Of a stretch of DNA of 64,000 nt, positions 46,690 through 58,809 are shown in pieces. The notes under the pieces are model-generated. The model worked only from the letters and a program-made list of their open reading frames with translations. It did not search any database and had not been told where the DNA came from. The position numbers and the translations under genes were made by a program. Position 1 is the first letter of the stretch; the number at the start of each line of letters is the position of its first letter. The stretch spans positions 201,290,007-201,354,006 of the forward strand of contig CM060975.1 in NCBI GenBank assembly GCA_030765065.1, read 5' to 3'. The DNA is from Deroplatys truncata (taxonomy: Eukaryota; Arthropoda; Insecta; Mantodea; Mantidae).

Positions 46690-47330
46690 AGTCAATCTAA
46701 CATCGGACAACAGTGTCCTCCACCATCTCTTCCAGCAATTACTGCCTTATTTAAATGGGATTCTTTCCAAACTACCTGTTTCAATCACTGAAGCAACATC
46801 TTGCAATGCAGTAGGAGTGACATGATACTTACACTTCAGTAAACCAAAAGCCCAATCACACAAAAACTTTGTGTGATCTACAGGCAAAAATGAAATAGTA
46901 ATCTTATGGCACAGAGTGTCATTACCTTCCACATAAATAGCACGCAAGAATGTTATTCTAGTTTTGTGCAATGCAGTTGTCTGCCTGTAGAAAGAGCTCT
47001 TCCTCATCAAATCCAGTTTTCCAAGTAGTATTGTTGAAATGATGAATCACACATGACCCCCTAATATTACTGATTTTATAAGGTGGCAAAAAGTAAATTG
47101 AACCTGGCGACAGAGGATTGAAGGGTAATTGCATTTTTTAGCTATGTCAGCTACCAGAATAAAAAGGTGACCATTGTGCAGGAGGAATATTATCTCTTCT
47201 TTTCAGAACATCTTTGGTTCCTTTTACTGTCTCCTTATAAAGTAACCTTTGTGTCAATAGCTTTCCTAAGTGGTCTCTCATGTTCTTTGTATAACAATAT
47301 GGAATATCAATCCAAGTAAACAATGCAATT
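46690..47330 (-). mobile_element. Second transposase-like remnant
   Basis: Read on the minus strand: DPLQPGSIYFLPPYK (about 47100), LQADNCIAQN (about 46995) and DHTKFLCDWAFGLLKCKY (about 46860), then SNCWKR-like sequence to about 46690. The DNCxxQN ... GHTKFxxDWxFGL pattern belongs, from memory, to the same broad class of uncharacterised multicopy insect proteins as the 39-41 kb remnant, but to a different subgroup. Stops separate the motifs. Confidence 0.6.
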
Positions 47331-48240
47331 TACTAATTTATAAACCAAAAATAGTGTGTGTATAACACAGTTTGAGAAGGGGTTTAAATGGTGGTTACTG
47401 CACATATCGAGAACCACCTGCCCATTATACATCTAATTGCATTTTTTCTCCATTCATTTGAGATCAGAAGCTAGTCCATCAAGTAGTTCAAGGATCAATC
47501 CAACATGTGACACCACTTTGCTCTTCTGTAAAAATATTATTTGCAACTTAACCATGGTTTCCTCAACAGAGTCACATAAATTAAGGTCATTGTATGTGTG
47601 TTCCACATCTCTCAAACTATTGAACCAATTTAAACTAAACTTACAAATTTATTACTTACTATCTTATGAAAAACACTGTGGGGTTGCACATCCCTCAGGG
47701 ATGGAGGTAAGGGGTCAAAAATTAAAAGTGAAGAAGCAGTGTATTGGACCCCTTTCTTTCCAAGTTACAGTTATCTGGTCACCCTACCCATGGTCCATAT
47801 CCTTATGATGAAACAAAAACACACCCCAACACTTCTTTATGTTCATATTCTGCATAGAACTGGTGTGAATACTTCCTGTTATTTTCGTTACCTCTGTTTT
47901 ATTATTAGACTTCAGGTACAACCTGAATAGCTGACATGAAACTGAAAGGATATAAAATTCTGCTTACCTTACCACTAAAAATGGTCTTTGCCTTCGTGGC
48001 CAGCAGTGGAAGAAGACTGACTTAGTTTACATACACATTAAAGATCAAGCCAATACCATGAAGGTGCAGCACCATTGCAGAGTAAAATATAAACATAGAA
48101 AAGATTATTGAAAAGTGATCGTTTAAACACAAATGTAAAATGAGCATGTTATAATCCTTTCTTTGCTTTGTAAGATGGTATTATTAATTTATTTCCAGTT
48201 TTGATGGACCTGAATAACTTGTTACATTCTGTATCACATA
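47330..48240. other. No recognisable feature
   Basis: Mixed AT-rich sequence. Frames longer than 60 codons here have no recognisable motif, and no repeat matches were seen within the window. Confidence 0.35.
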
Positions 48241-48244
48241 CACA

Positions 48245-49094
48245 GTAGGTAGAGAAGGTATTGCATTTTACCCAAAAATTTGATACCGAGATTTCACCAG
48301 AAATGCATGTTTTGAGACCTCCTGAATCCAAAAAAAGTCCTTTTAGAAAAACAGGTAGAGAGAGAGAGGGGGGGGAGACAGCATGGCTCAAAAACAAAAA
48401 GTTGGTTAAATATCTAACTTGGTATTTAGGTTAAGTACCTTCCAAAGATGTGACATGAAGAATTTCAAGAAAACCCACTCAACCCAAACTACCCTTTACG
48501 CGAAACATTTTTCAACATTTTTTATTTTCTAAAAAATGGCTCTCAATGTTTTTGATTAAAATGCTATATATTAAAGATATTTACATAACAAATAAGATGT
48601 ACATCTTGAATTTTCTGGAATAGCCTCTTTTCATAGTGTTCTTTTCATTCAGAAGGAATTTTGTATTATCTAGTATAACTGGTAAACGTTAAGCGATAGA
48701 TGAAAACTTACTACACAAAAATGTAGATCTGCTTAAAGCACACAATTTATTTCAAATAACTTTTTTCTGTGGCATAAGCCATTTCCGAAATATCTGTTAT
48801 TAATTGTTAGAATTGTTCAATATAGCCATTCTTCTAAAGTTCTATGGATTTTCAATTGTTTCTCATGATGTCATGGAAAGAGTATGGAATTTTAAGGCCA
48901 GCATATAGCAACTGGTTCTAAAACATCGTTATTCTCTTTGTATTTATAACAAAACTTGCAGTGCAGCTATTTCAGGAAAGGTTTATCTCGATTAAAATTA
49001 AGTAGATAGGAAAATAAACCTTTCTAAGAATAATTTGTATACCCAGTAATAAGCAATAGAAGGTAGAGAAAGTCATGTGAATGTAGCATATCAG
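48245..49094 (-). mobile_element. Family A repeat, near-complete minus copy
   Basis: It ends at 48245 with GGTAGAGAAGG (right end inverted) and starts at 49094 with TCTGATATGCTACATTCAC. The internal GT microsatellite is replaced by a GA/G-rich tract (48355-48378). Confidence 0.75.
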
Positions 49095-49199
49095 ATTTTT
49101 TTTTTTATTAGCACCTTCATTTGAAAATCTATCAGTGAAGCTCATCATGTTATACATACTATTGCAAAATGTTTAAAATAGTTTGGAACTTCTCTAGCA

Positions 49200-50700
49200 G
49201 CTTCTTATGTCATCATCTTCAAGGATTAAACCTTTCGGCCTGTTCCGCCTCAGAATTATTCAAGCCATCTTTTTAAAGGACATCCAATGTTCCCATTTCC
49301 TGTTGGGTTATATTGCATTGCAGCATTTGTTATTCTATTATGACATACATTGGTCATGATCTCTCAAATTTAGTCTGTATTTTTCAGTTATAGTTGTAAT
49401 AGATTCTACATTTAGTCCTTGTCTAATATCAGTACTTATTTTATGATTCAGTAATGAATATCCTGTTACAAAGTGGGCGAACTTCATCTCTGATGATTCA
49501 ATTTGTCATAATTGGTCTGATGTTAAGGCCCAGCATTCGCTACCATACAACAGCAAAGGCAAGGCTATTACTTTGTAAAGTTTAATTAATGTTTCTTTCT
49601 GCACATTTTGTTTTAACGTACGTTGTATAGTCTGAATCTAGCCCATTTTAACTCTACATCATCTGACTTAGTAAATTTAAAATTGCACCCTAAATATTTA
49701 AACTCTCTAAATTGTTCAATTATTTGTCCATCTATAACAATTTTGGCACTTATAGGCTCCAATTCTGGAAATACCATCACTTTTATTTTATCTGTCAATA
49801 TTCACATTCCATAATTAGTAGCAATTTGACTCAACTTACGTACTGCAATTTGGACTTAGTCTTCAGGTTTTCCTATTATGAGCTGATCATCAGCATATAA
49901 TAGTGTCATGAAATAAAACTTATCATTACTTATTGTCTTATTCAGTATAGTCAACAATTTATGAATGATATCAATATAAACATTAAAAAGGGTAGGGGGG
50001 AGTGGACAGCCTTGACTTAACTCCTTGGTTAATATCTGCCAATTCTGTCCTATTTCTTGCAGTATGGACCCTTATTTTATTATTTTTGTATAATGACTGA
50101 ATTGTCATAATCAAATGTGCTGGAACTCCATTTCTTTTAATGACTCCCATAACATTTTGCATTTTAACTTGGCAAATGCTTTTTCATAATCAATAAAAAC
50201 ATAGTAAGTTGGTAATTTTTATTCTCTTTTTTCTCAGTTACTTGAACCAAAGTGAAAATACAATCGGAACATGATTTACCTTTACTAAAACCATATTGTA
50301 CCCCTAACATTCATGCTTCCACAATTGGTCTTAGTGTTTATGCATAATTTTGGCATATAATTTATAACAAGAGTTTAACATACTTATTACCTGGTAGTTT
50401 GCACATTGTGATTTATCTCCTTTCTTATAAATGGGGCATATCAAAACTTATTCCACTCTTCTGGCGCATGTCCACTCAGCCAGCAAACATTCATAAAATT
50501 TAAAATTCTATGCATCAGACACACATTTAATCAGCTCCATGTTTATATTATCAATGCCTGGTGATTTTTCTTTTAACTTCTTTGATACTTTATGCAGTTC
50601 TTCCATTATCAGATCTACAGAATAATTGAAATTGATGTTTATTTCTGATTCTTCTTCATTATCAGTCCATAATTGTTTAAGGTACCTTAACCACACCTTA
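49200..50700 (-). mobile_element. Non-LTR retrotransposon reverse-transcriptase remnant
   Basis: On the minus strand: KSPGIDNINMELIK (about 50570-50525), QGCPLPPTLFNVYIDIIHKL (about 50015), YADDQLIIGKP (about 49905-49870), FKYLGC (about 49690), ALPLLLYGSECW (about 49540), then DIRQ and LRDHD words down to about 49350. The order is that of the reverse-transcriptase fingers, palm (YADD) and thumb. The coding frame is broken in several places. Neither a 5' endonuclease nor a clear 3' tail was found, and the clade was not assigned. Confidence 0.8.
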
Positions 50701-50954
50701 TGGATATTATATTTAACTATAATGTGTCTTGTTCCTGTTTATCCAAGTGCTTTATTATTTTATATGCCTTATCTTGTCTTCCATGAATATCATGCTCTAT
50801 ATCACTCACATATTGATCCCAAATTTCCCATTTAATTTTCTTGTGTGTGCAGAAATAAGGACCTATCTGCACTGTTTATGAACCATCATGGCCGTAATAC
50901 AGAAATAAGCTGCACACTTATAAATAGAACTCATAGCATTAGGAAGAAAGGGTA

Positions 50955-51060
50955 CCTACCAGGGTAGCTCAGTTATTTCATTTGAGGGTCCATAGTTTGA
51001 TCATTACTAGCTATGGCAAAGCGATATTAAGTCACCTTATCTTCTGAAAAGCTCATATGA
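50955..51060 (+). mobile_element. tRNA-like SINE fragment
   Basis: GGGTAGCTCAGTTATTTCAT and GTCCATAGTTTGATC are in A-box and B-box spacing. A retroposed body follows poorly. The next 600 bases up to the ankyrin exon hold nothing else recognised. Confidence 0.4.
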
Positions 51061-51665
51061 AGTACCCCAAGGTAAAAGCTGTAGGTCATCTCATTCCATC
51101 AACATCAGAAGTAATCAACACTTCCTGCAATTGTAAAAGTGAGTTCAGTCATTGTTTGAAGGGACAAGGTTCTGCCAAACATCGTAGTAGAACATACAGG
51201 GAGCATGGGAAACAGCAAACATTAGGAAGAAGTACTGAAGGATGTATATACACAATTGCCAAAGTGTTAATACCATAATGTGCCAAGAACATAACACTGC
51301 CATATAGAATCTACATTCTACTAAGAGCTTACATGATTACTAAGTAACCATGTCCATGACTTTGCCCTCAGCAGCTTTGAAATTTTGCGAGTTGCAGGAA
51401 GTTTGAAATTACACAAATATAAATTCAAAGTTAAAACACTATATACAATATGGAAATCAAGATGGTGTAAATAAAAACAATAATCATGGGGACAAAATTC
51501 TGCACTTTATATGTAATTCTTTGTCCTACTGCAAGTCACCCACATTGAATTTGATGATCACTCGGTATGTTAAAAGCAATCAAAATCAGTAGCCTAATTT
51601 TTTTGGATAAATTTTATTACACATTGTATAATAAAATATGACTTGCTTCCTTATTAATGTTTCAG

Positions 51666-53447
51666 GAGAATGCGACAAATAAAGATGCCATGAAAGATGC
51701 AGTTGAACAACTATTTACCTACTCCAGGAATGGAAATGAAGCAGAAGTGAAGTCTCTCGTAGCATCAGGAGTAGATGTGAATGTTATAGATGACAAAGGG
51801 ATGAGTCCTCTACATTATGCAGCCCAATATGGACATATTACAATATGTGTTCATCTTATCAACAAGGGGACAAATGTTAATGCTGGTGAAAATGCTGCCA
51901 CACCTCTTCATCTAGCATGTTCCAAGGGACATCTTGCTATAATAGCTCTTCTGGTTACTCACGGTGCTCTAGTTGATGTATTAGATTCAGATATCTTTAC
52001 TCCACTACATTATGCAGCAAAACATGGGCATGTGAAAACATGTCAGCTTCTTTTCAAAATGGGAGCAAATGTTAACGTTATAGGTGACAATAACATCACT
52101 CCCCTTCACTTGGCATGTTCTGAGGACAAACTTGAAGTACTAAAACTGCTGATTTCGCATAATGCTTCAGTGGAATTATGTGACTCGAATAGGAACACAC
52201 CTTTACATTATGCAGCTCAGCATGGGCATGCAGAGGTCTGCAGCCAGCTTATTAACAAGGGAGCAAAAATTAATGTTGAAAATAAACTGGGTTTCACACC
52301 ACTTCACTGGGCTTGTTCTAAAGGTAATCTCTCTCTTGTAAAACTCTTTCTTTCTCATGGTGCTATGTTGGAGTCACGTGATTCAAAAAAGTGTACTCCT
52401 CTACTTCATGCAGCAAAACTTGGATTTTTAGGAATATGTGACCACCTTATCAACAAAGGAGCAAGTATGGTTGCTGTAGATGATAAGGGTATGACATCTC
52501 TGCACTGGGCGTGTTCTAATGGACATTTTCCAGTAGTAAAACTGCTCACTTCTCGTGGTGCCTCATTGGAGTTAGGCAATTCATCCAATAACACTGCTCT
52601 GAATCTTGCAGCAATTGGTGGACATTTTGCAATATGTGAACACCTTCTGAATATGGGGGCAGATGTTAATGTTAGAGGTAGCAATGATACCACACCCTTA
52701 TGGCAAGCTGCTTTTGCAGGATATCTTCCTGTAGTAGAACTGTTTACTTCTCATGGTGCTTCAATTGACTTATGTGGCAAAGACAAATTCACACCTTTAC
52801 ATTGTGCAGCCCACGAGGGACATGTAACAACATGTGAACATCTGATCAACAAGGGAGCAAATGTTAATGCTGTTGGAGGTTCCAGCAATGTCACACCCTT
52901 GCATATGGCGTGTATAAATGGACATCTTCAAGTAGTAGAGCTGCTCATTGCTCATGGTGCTTCAGTTGAGAAGCTCAACTCAAACAACAACACTCCTCTA
53001 CACAATGCTGCAGGAAATGGACATGTAGCAGTTTGCGAGTATCTCCTGGATAAGGGGGCAGATGTTGATGCTGGTGACACTGTCACTCCCCTTCATGTTG
53101 CATGCATAGGAGGAGATCTTGCTATAGTAGATCTCCTCACTTCTCGTGGTGCTTCAATTAATTCATGTGACTCAATAAATGACACGGCTCTACATTATGC
53201 AGCAAAACGTGGACATGTAGGAATATGTGACCATCTCATCAAGAAAGGAGCAAATGTTAATGCTGGGGGTAACAATAATTCCACACCACTGCACCTGGCA
53301 TGTTGTGAAGGGCATCTTCCTGTAGCAAAGCTGCTTGTTGCAAATGGTGCTTCAGTTGAGGTATACAACTCAAACAACAAAGCTGCTCTGGACTTGGCAA
53401 CAAGTGGTGGACATAAGTCTGTTTGTGCTTACTTAAAATCCATTTAA
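51666..53447 (+). CDS. Ankyrin-repeat protein with eight A/B double repeats, terminal exon (gene 2)
   Basis: A strong acceptor (TTAATGTTTCAG) precedes the exon at 51666 in phase 0. An in-frame ATG at 51657 lies inside the acceptor tract and is probably not used, so upstream exons are expected but were not found. The exon encodes about 593 residues: an N-cap repeat to residue ~48 (numbered from that ATG), sixteen full ankyrin repeats and a C-cap, ending TAA. Odd repeats follow TPLHYAAxxGHxxxC then INKGANVNA. Even repeats follow TPLHLACxxGHL then SHGASVELxxSN. This gives a 66-residue (198-base) super-repeat eight times over. The frame is intact throughout. Ankyrin stacks of this size bind proteins, and no enzymatic or membrane domain is attached in this exon. 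A cytosolic scaffold is inferred. Confidence 0.9.
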   Translation, partial: ENATNKDAMKDAVEQLFTYSRNGNEAEVKSLVASGVDVNVIDDKGMSPLHYAAQYGHITICVHLINKGTNVNAGENAATPLHLACSKGHLAIIALLVTHGALVDVLDSDIFTPLHYAAKHGHVKTCQLLFKMGANVNVIGDNNITPLHLACSEDKLEVLKLLISHNASVELCDSNRNTPLHYAAQHGHAEVCSQLINKGAKINVENKLGFTPLHWACSKGNLSLVKLFLSHGAMLESRDSKKCTPLLHAAKLGFLGICDHLINKGASMVAVDDKGMTSLHWACSNGHFPVVKLLTSRGASLELGNSSNNTALNLAAIGGHFAICEHLLNMGADVNVRGSNDTTPLWQAAFAGYLPVVELFTSHGASIDLCGKDKFTPLHCAAHEGHVTTCEHLINKGANVNAVGGSSNVTPLHMACINGHLQVVELLIAHGASVEKLNSNNNTPLHNAAGNGHVAVCEYLLDKGADVDAGDTVTPLHVACIGGDLAIVDLLTSRGASINSCDSINDTALHYAAKRGHVGICDHLIKKGANVNAGGNNNSTPLHLACCEGHLPVAKLLVANGASVEVYNSNNKAALDLATSGGHKSVCAYLKSI

Positions 53448-53537
53448 AAGGCGAAATCATGTTCACGGTTCGTAATACAGTAAAATTTCACAAACTTAAT
53501 AATTATGTGATGAACGTTGTGATTTAATGCTGCATTC

Positions 53538-53543
53538 AATAAA
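53538..53543 (+). terminator. Poly(A) signal of ankyrin gene 2
   Basis: AATAAA lies about 90 bases after the stop codon and is the first such signal in the correct strand. It is a reasonable end for the transcript. Confidence 0.55.
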
Positions 53544-54373
53544 TCCCAGTCCTTTGTTGAAATGTAAACATGGGGTTTAGAAGAAATTGAAGATGTAAAT
53601 GTATCTCTCAACCATTAGTTGACTACAGAGAGCAGTGAGTGCATGAATATTACAGTATTTTTCTGAATGCTTTTTTCCCAAATATTCACTTTGAAAACCA
53701 CAGGTCATCTTGCATTCATGATGGATATATATTTTCTAAGAAGTGTACTGAAGGAAATGAGGTAAGGCCTCATGGGCATGGTTTGAGGGGCATGAGATGC
53801 ACACAGAAAATGCTGAAGATTACCATCAAATTCAGTGCTTCAACCAGTTTCTGCATGTTTCATTTCATGTTGGTAAACTAAGCAATTTATGATCAAGCCT
53901 AGTGGGTTTTCCAGCAGTATTCCCATTGGCTCAAAAGTTTCCTTTACGGAGTCAAAATTGAAGTAGAATATTTGTTGGTAGTTGGAAGATGCTTCATGTT
54001 TATCTGCCCCACGAATGGGAGCCAATTTGTCGCGGTAACTCGTGTTATCTATTTCTGAGCACCTGTTATTGTATACTAGTTTGAAATTTGGGTTCTTTGT
54101 CCTCCGGCTAGCTATTATTACCACTCAGTCGAGCATATCTCTTGAACAGGGTGTGTAAATGGAAAGGATTTGTTACTGAAAGATAACACTTTAAAAGAAT
54201 TTGTTTTTACACTTTTATTACCATCACAATTAATTAATTTCACATATTGACTCTTGATACACGCCAGACTGAAACTGTTATATTTTCTAATGTTACTATA
54301 ATCACTTATTTGCTGCACATTATTAATTCGCGTATTTCACATTTATAACTAATTTTACAACGCAAGAGATTCT

Positions 54374-54530
54374 GTAGAATTGCGCGACGTATAACGCGTG
54401 AACGATTCTCTTAAACTGTGAGACGTTTAACTTCTGAATTATTCTGATGGACTGAGCGACGTATTACCCACGAGTGCTTCTGTTGGACTGAACGACGTGT
54501 AATGCGTAAATGATCCTGTTGAACTAGACA
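54374..54530. repeat. 36-base tandem repeat within the LTR
   Basis: Four units with GACGTATAAC / GACGTTTAAC / GACGTATTAC / GACGTGTAAT at matching positions, 36 bases apart, followed by a degraded fifth. Confidence 0.75.
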
Positions 54531-54714
54531 ATACTTGCCTCTGGCTTTAGCTTTTTATACTCCCTCACCCGATATACCTAAAGATTATAATTGAGCTACT
54601 ATTGGTTAATAAAACGCGCCAACATTAGCATCTATTTTTATATCCAATCAAAATTATGAACACACATGCTCTAGGGAAGATATTCCCTCCATTTCTAAGA
54701 AAGGCACGCTACTC

Positions 54715-54722
54715 TGACGTCA
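54715..54722. promoter_or_regulatory. Perfect CRE palindrome
   Basis: TGACGTCA, the full cAMP-response/bZIP site, lies within the candidate LTR upstream of its TATA-like box. Another lies at 63585. A single 8-mer can arise by chance. Confidence 0.3.
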
Positions 54723-54824
54723 TTTGTTTGTCTCTTCTAATTAATAATCAACTCACCCCCTCGCTCATTGTTGCCCGCTCTTATTGTCAGTTTCAGTGAG
54801 GCCATGTAAACTTATTTCCTAACA

Positions 54825-57240
54825 ATGCTTATAATTAATAAACATCTCAAATCATTGTCATACAATAATGCTTATTTACACTATAATCACTCTGGCATTT
54901 ACATTGTTGTGATATAAAATACTGCCACAAAATAGAAATTACAAAATTTCCTTTTCTAATCAGCTAATGGTCATGCAGGAAGAGATATCGCTGTGCACTC
55001 ACTTCACTTTCTGCTCTGCCCACTTCATACATTTACATGCAAATTCATAACAATATGTTATATATTATATCTGCATGATTCTTTTTGTTATTAGTTGCTT
55101 ACTGCATCTTAAAAAAATCACACCCATCCTTGTCTGTTTCTGAATCCAATGACTTGAAACAATTTCAAAAGAATATGGAAAGTGAACTATGTCACACGAG
55201 CAAAACATGTGATCAGGTTGAAGAATTCTAGTAGATGTTGCCATTGCCTCTGCGATCATTGGCAAGTTGAAAAACCACTTTGGCTGAGAGGTCCATTATT
55301 GTTTCATTGCTTATTTACCATCGTAATCTCAATTTATAGAAAAACCATGATAATGCTGCTTTTATATTTCATTTTAAAACATTAAGGTTTTGTATCTTTT
55401 TTGCTCCTCTTTTTATCATGATAAATTTTAAAGCTGGTTCAGGAAACGGTGATGGTGGCGGCAGCGGCAGCAGTGGTGGCATTAGTTTCTTATATATGGA
55501 GAAATACTGTGAATGAGTATGTCCAAGGTCTAAAATGAAGGTTGCCAACAGTTGGCTTCTCTTGCATTATGCATGTATGAAAATAATTCTGGTTTCTCTC
55601 TAGTAGTAGATATGGATTAATTAAAATTGTAGTATATTTTGAGTAAATAAGCTGAATGGATCAGAATATTGAATGAAAATAAGCACATCTAATTAACATA
55701 ATTATTGATGGGGAGATTCAGAAGTTTTTGTTTTTTTATGTAATTCCTTTTTTAATTATTTGCTTTTGGATAGGTAACCTATTCCCTATTCTAGCATGTT
55801 GCAGTGAATAAATACACTTAGTAAATGAATATATCTAATAATTAGATGATACATTTTGTAATTCCTGAGATAGATGCAGTGCGGTGGTTAATTTATGAAT
55901 CAGTAGTTTGTAGTAGGCATAACAATTGAAATGTTTAGTTTAAATCAGTAATTCAGTAAACAGGATTTGTTGCAGTGTTCAGGCAGTAAGCAATATTGTA
56001 CATACCAAATTATCTTTTATCTTAAAATTAACCAAGTTATTAATGTTCAAAATAAAAAAGTTGTTTACTATAAAGAGCAGCGTTCTGAAAATTAATTCAA
56101 TTAATGTAATTAAAGAATAGGAAAGCAGTTTTACACTGAACAACTAGAGCATCATAAACAATTGTAGAGAAGAAACTTTTAACAGTGGACACAAACATCT
56201 GTTGTATTACTTTGCTGTAAAAGAAGTTTACTGTCTTAAAAATGCTTTTGTTGATTTATATGTGATATTAACAATTTAACTTTTATGTGTTTGACTATAA
56301 CGTAGTATTTGTAAGTTCATATATGAACATGTGTAATTAAATCAGTGCAAGGTCAAAGTGTCTATGGTTTTCAATTCCTCGTGCAAGGGGGGGGGGAGGT
56401 TGGGATAGCAGCGCTCAATTTGGTTGTATTAACTATTGACACACGAGTCATTCTTTTAGCTAATTTCTTTTAATCACAATTCACCAGAAATGGTTTCAGT
56501 TAGGTAATGCTGAATGGAGGAGGATGAAATAAGTCAACTGTATACGCAGGTTAACCATGATCTTAAGAGAGGATATTCTGGAAATGGATACTACAACAAA
56601 AATGTTTGTGAAAAACTGCATTTTTTAATCTATATAAAGAAAAAATAAAAAGCAAATTTTGTTCAAAGGTATCTTTGAAACTATTTGTCCCACATGCACC
56701 TTTTCCTGAATGATTGATGGCCTTGTGTTTTAATATGGGCTAGCACTTTGTAAAAATATCTTATTACTTAAAAATAAAATTCAGTATTAATGTGGCATTT
56801 TACAGACAGGACTATCTGGATAACATATGCACAGCAGAGGATGATTTCTTTGGAATCTCCTGTTTTGGAACAGAAGCATATTAAAGGGAATGAACCTAGG
56901 AGCTTGGTTACCTTTATTAGTATCTTGAGGCTTCAGCAGCTTCCTTAGTCAAAGAGGCACAAAGGAGCTTTTGGCCTACATGCAAGGCTCCAGAAAGTGA
57001 CCACCCATTTTGTAATCAATAAAATCTGAATACCAATTTTAAGTACTAGTGAACTATGACTTTCTTGATCTTCCTAAATTATGTGAGTTTTTTAAAATAT
57101 TTTTTCTCCTTTTTTTCCCTTAAATAGAACCTTTTATAATGCATATGCTCAAGAGCTATAATCATACATTTAGAAAGACAATTCAAATATTTTATGTTTA
57201 CTTCTGGCACAGTAATTCTGAGCTCATATTTCTGGCATGG
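54825..57240. other. Mostly unannotated AT-rich DNA
   Basis: It holds a GGC/GGT-rich patch (55450-55480) and a G-run at 56389-56397. No frame longer than about 70 codons has a recognisable motif, and no transposon ends were seen. Confidence 0.4.
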
Positions 57241-57244
57241 CTTA

Positions 57245-57480
57245 GGTCATATCGGAGAGTGAATGAATGAATGAATGAATGAATGAATGAATGAATGAAT
57301 GAATGAATGAATGAATTAAATTGGAGGAGTCCATAGAGCTTAAAGTTACCTGACATTAGGATAAGGGAAAACCCCGGAAAAAAACCTTATTTCAGCAACT
57401 CATCTAACTGAGATTTGAACTCTGGACCTCTTGAATGTGAGGCAGACATGCTACCACCACACCACAGAGGTAGGCTGGCT
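57245..57480 (-). mobile_element. tRNA-derived SINE with (ATTC)n tail
   Basis: On the minus strand the head carries GTGGTGTGGTGGTAGCATG then GCCTCACATTCAAGAGGTCC, the body AAGCTCTATGGACTCC, and the tail an ATTC run of about 15 units (57261-57316). It is the same family as 12938-13205. Its tail differs, which is common in SINEs using the same partner LINE. Confidence 0.85.
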
Positions 57481-58430
57481 ATCTTTCTTTATTGTATGAA
57501 AGAAGCATGTCTACTTCGGCTAGATTATGTTAAGCTTTCTTTTTTTCTTTTCTTTCTTCATTTAAGGGTATAATTGTCACAGCAGCAGATTTGCTAATAA
57601 GTATGTTAGTGAGCAAGACTGAGACTAAATTAAGCAACTGTGCATTAATCTCTACATATATGTGTGTTCAGGTCAGTGTACTGTGAAATAAGTTCACCTA
57701 AGAGACAAATATCAGATCGCTCCAAGGATGTTGCTAGAGGGGTATGTTTGTAAGCACTCCATGTGCACCCCCAAAGGGCATTTAACACTATGATAATTTA
57801 TTCAAAAATGTATTTAAAAATCACTATGCTTAAGTCAGTTTGAAGAACAAAACATAGTATATATCCTATTAGAAGTTGAATTTATTTAACATTTATTTAT
57901 GCTATACAAACATTTTACATAATTCATAGTTAAACGTAAATCAAGTTATCTTGTTATTCCATCTCTGATAATATCGATACAATTGTTTAATATGCTTAAC
58001 ATCAATGTGTGATGGTGCAATGAGCTTGACAATGAACTTTACCAGATATCGGACTCATATAATCTGAATTTTGAAGATATAAATGGATTTATACAGTGAT
58101 CTTTGAGGAAGGAGTTGTATTTTAGGAGAAAAGTTGTATTGTATTTCGACTGTTGGAGAGCCGAACTTTAAGTAATTGCAACTGCACGTATGGTAAAAAG
58201 TTTCCAGTAGCCTTTACCCCAAGTTTAAAAATATTAACTTTGTAATTTGACTGTTTCTTTAAATATTATATATTTATGTTCGCCTCGGCTGCGTCAGTAT
58301 TATTATTAGAGACATGGAATTTCTTTGCAGAGAGGGTGCGGCTAAGAATGTAGACTTACACAGATTATAATTTTTACTTCACTCCTTTTATTAATTCTTG
58401 ACGTGATCTAAATAACACTTCACTGATATA

Positions 58431-58805
58431 GGGAGCTGTGAGATTATTTATTAATTACTTGCACTTTTTAACACGTAAACTATTTTTGTCTCACACTGAA
58501 TACGTATTAAACTTCTCGAGGACGCATCTCGTGTCCGGTTAGGAACACTATCTGCTAGCAACTAACTCTGAATTTGTACAATTTTCTCTATTTCAGTTTC
58601 TGATTGACTAATCCTACTCCGATAGAGACCTTTTATTTAACTTAAAATTTTTTGTGGTTGTTGAGTGGCTATTTATAAACTGTTTTAAAAATATTACATT
58701 ATTGTTTCCAAGAATGACTAGTAGCATTATTAAACTTTCTAATTCATTATTGCCTCAAGGTTACCTCATTGTTAGCAACTTTTAATATATTATTCTCACA
58801 GCTCC
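58431..58805. mobile_element. Candidate MITE with GGAGCTGTGAGA ends
   Basis: The ends are inverted copies: GGAGCTGTGAGA reads inward from 58432 and from 58805, with weaker inverted similarity continuing for about 30 bases. TA lies directly outside both (58429-58430 and 58806-58807). At 375 bases with no coding capacity, this fits a small non-autonomous DNA transposon. Confidence 0.5.
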
Positions 58806-58809
58806 TACA

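Larger units (their letters stand above)
53840..54824 (-). mobile_element. LTR retrotransposon fossil (LTR plus short internal start)
   Basis: On the minus strand a candidate LTR of about 780 bases runs from 54824 (TGTTA) to 54043 (TAACA). It includes a promoter-like GTATAAAAAG near 54555 and a 36-base tandem repeat. A primer-binding-like segment (54025-54006, resembling the TGGCGCCCAACGTGGGG class) follows, and then about 170 bases of leader or early internal region. This suggests a Ty3/Gypsy-type element. The remainder of the body and the second LTR are absent in the window, so it is a broken fossil. Its age cannot be set without a partner LTR. Confidence 0.55.

Noticed and set aside
51657-51665. 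ATG at 51657 as the true start of ankyrin gene 2
   Set aside because: It falls inside a strong splice-acceptor tract, so the exon more likely starts at 51666 after splicing.
58280-58800. A second LTR-type remnant
   Set aside because: TG/CA borders could be drawn, but no primer-binding segment or partner exists, and the inverted GGAGCTGTGAGA ends with flanking TA fit a MITE better.
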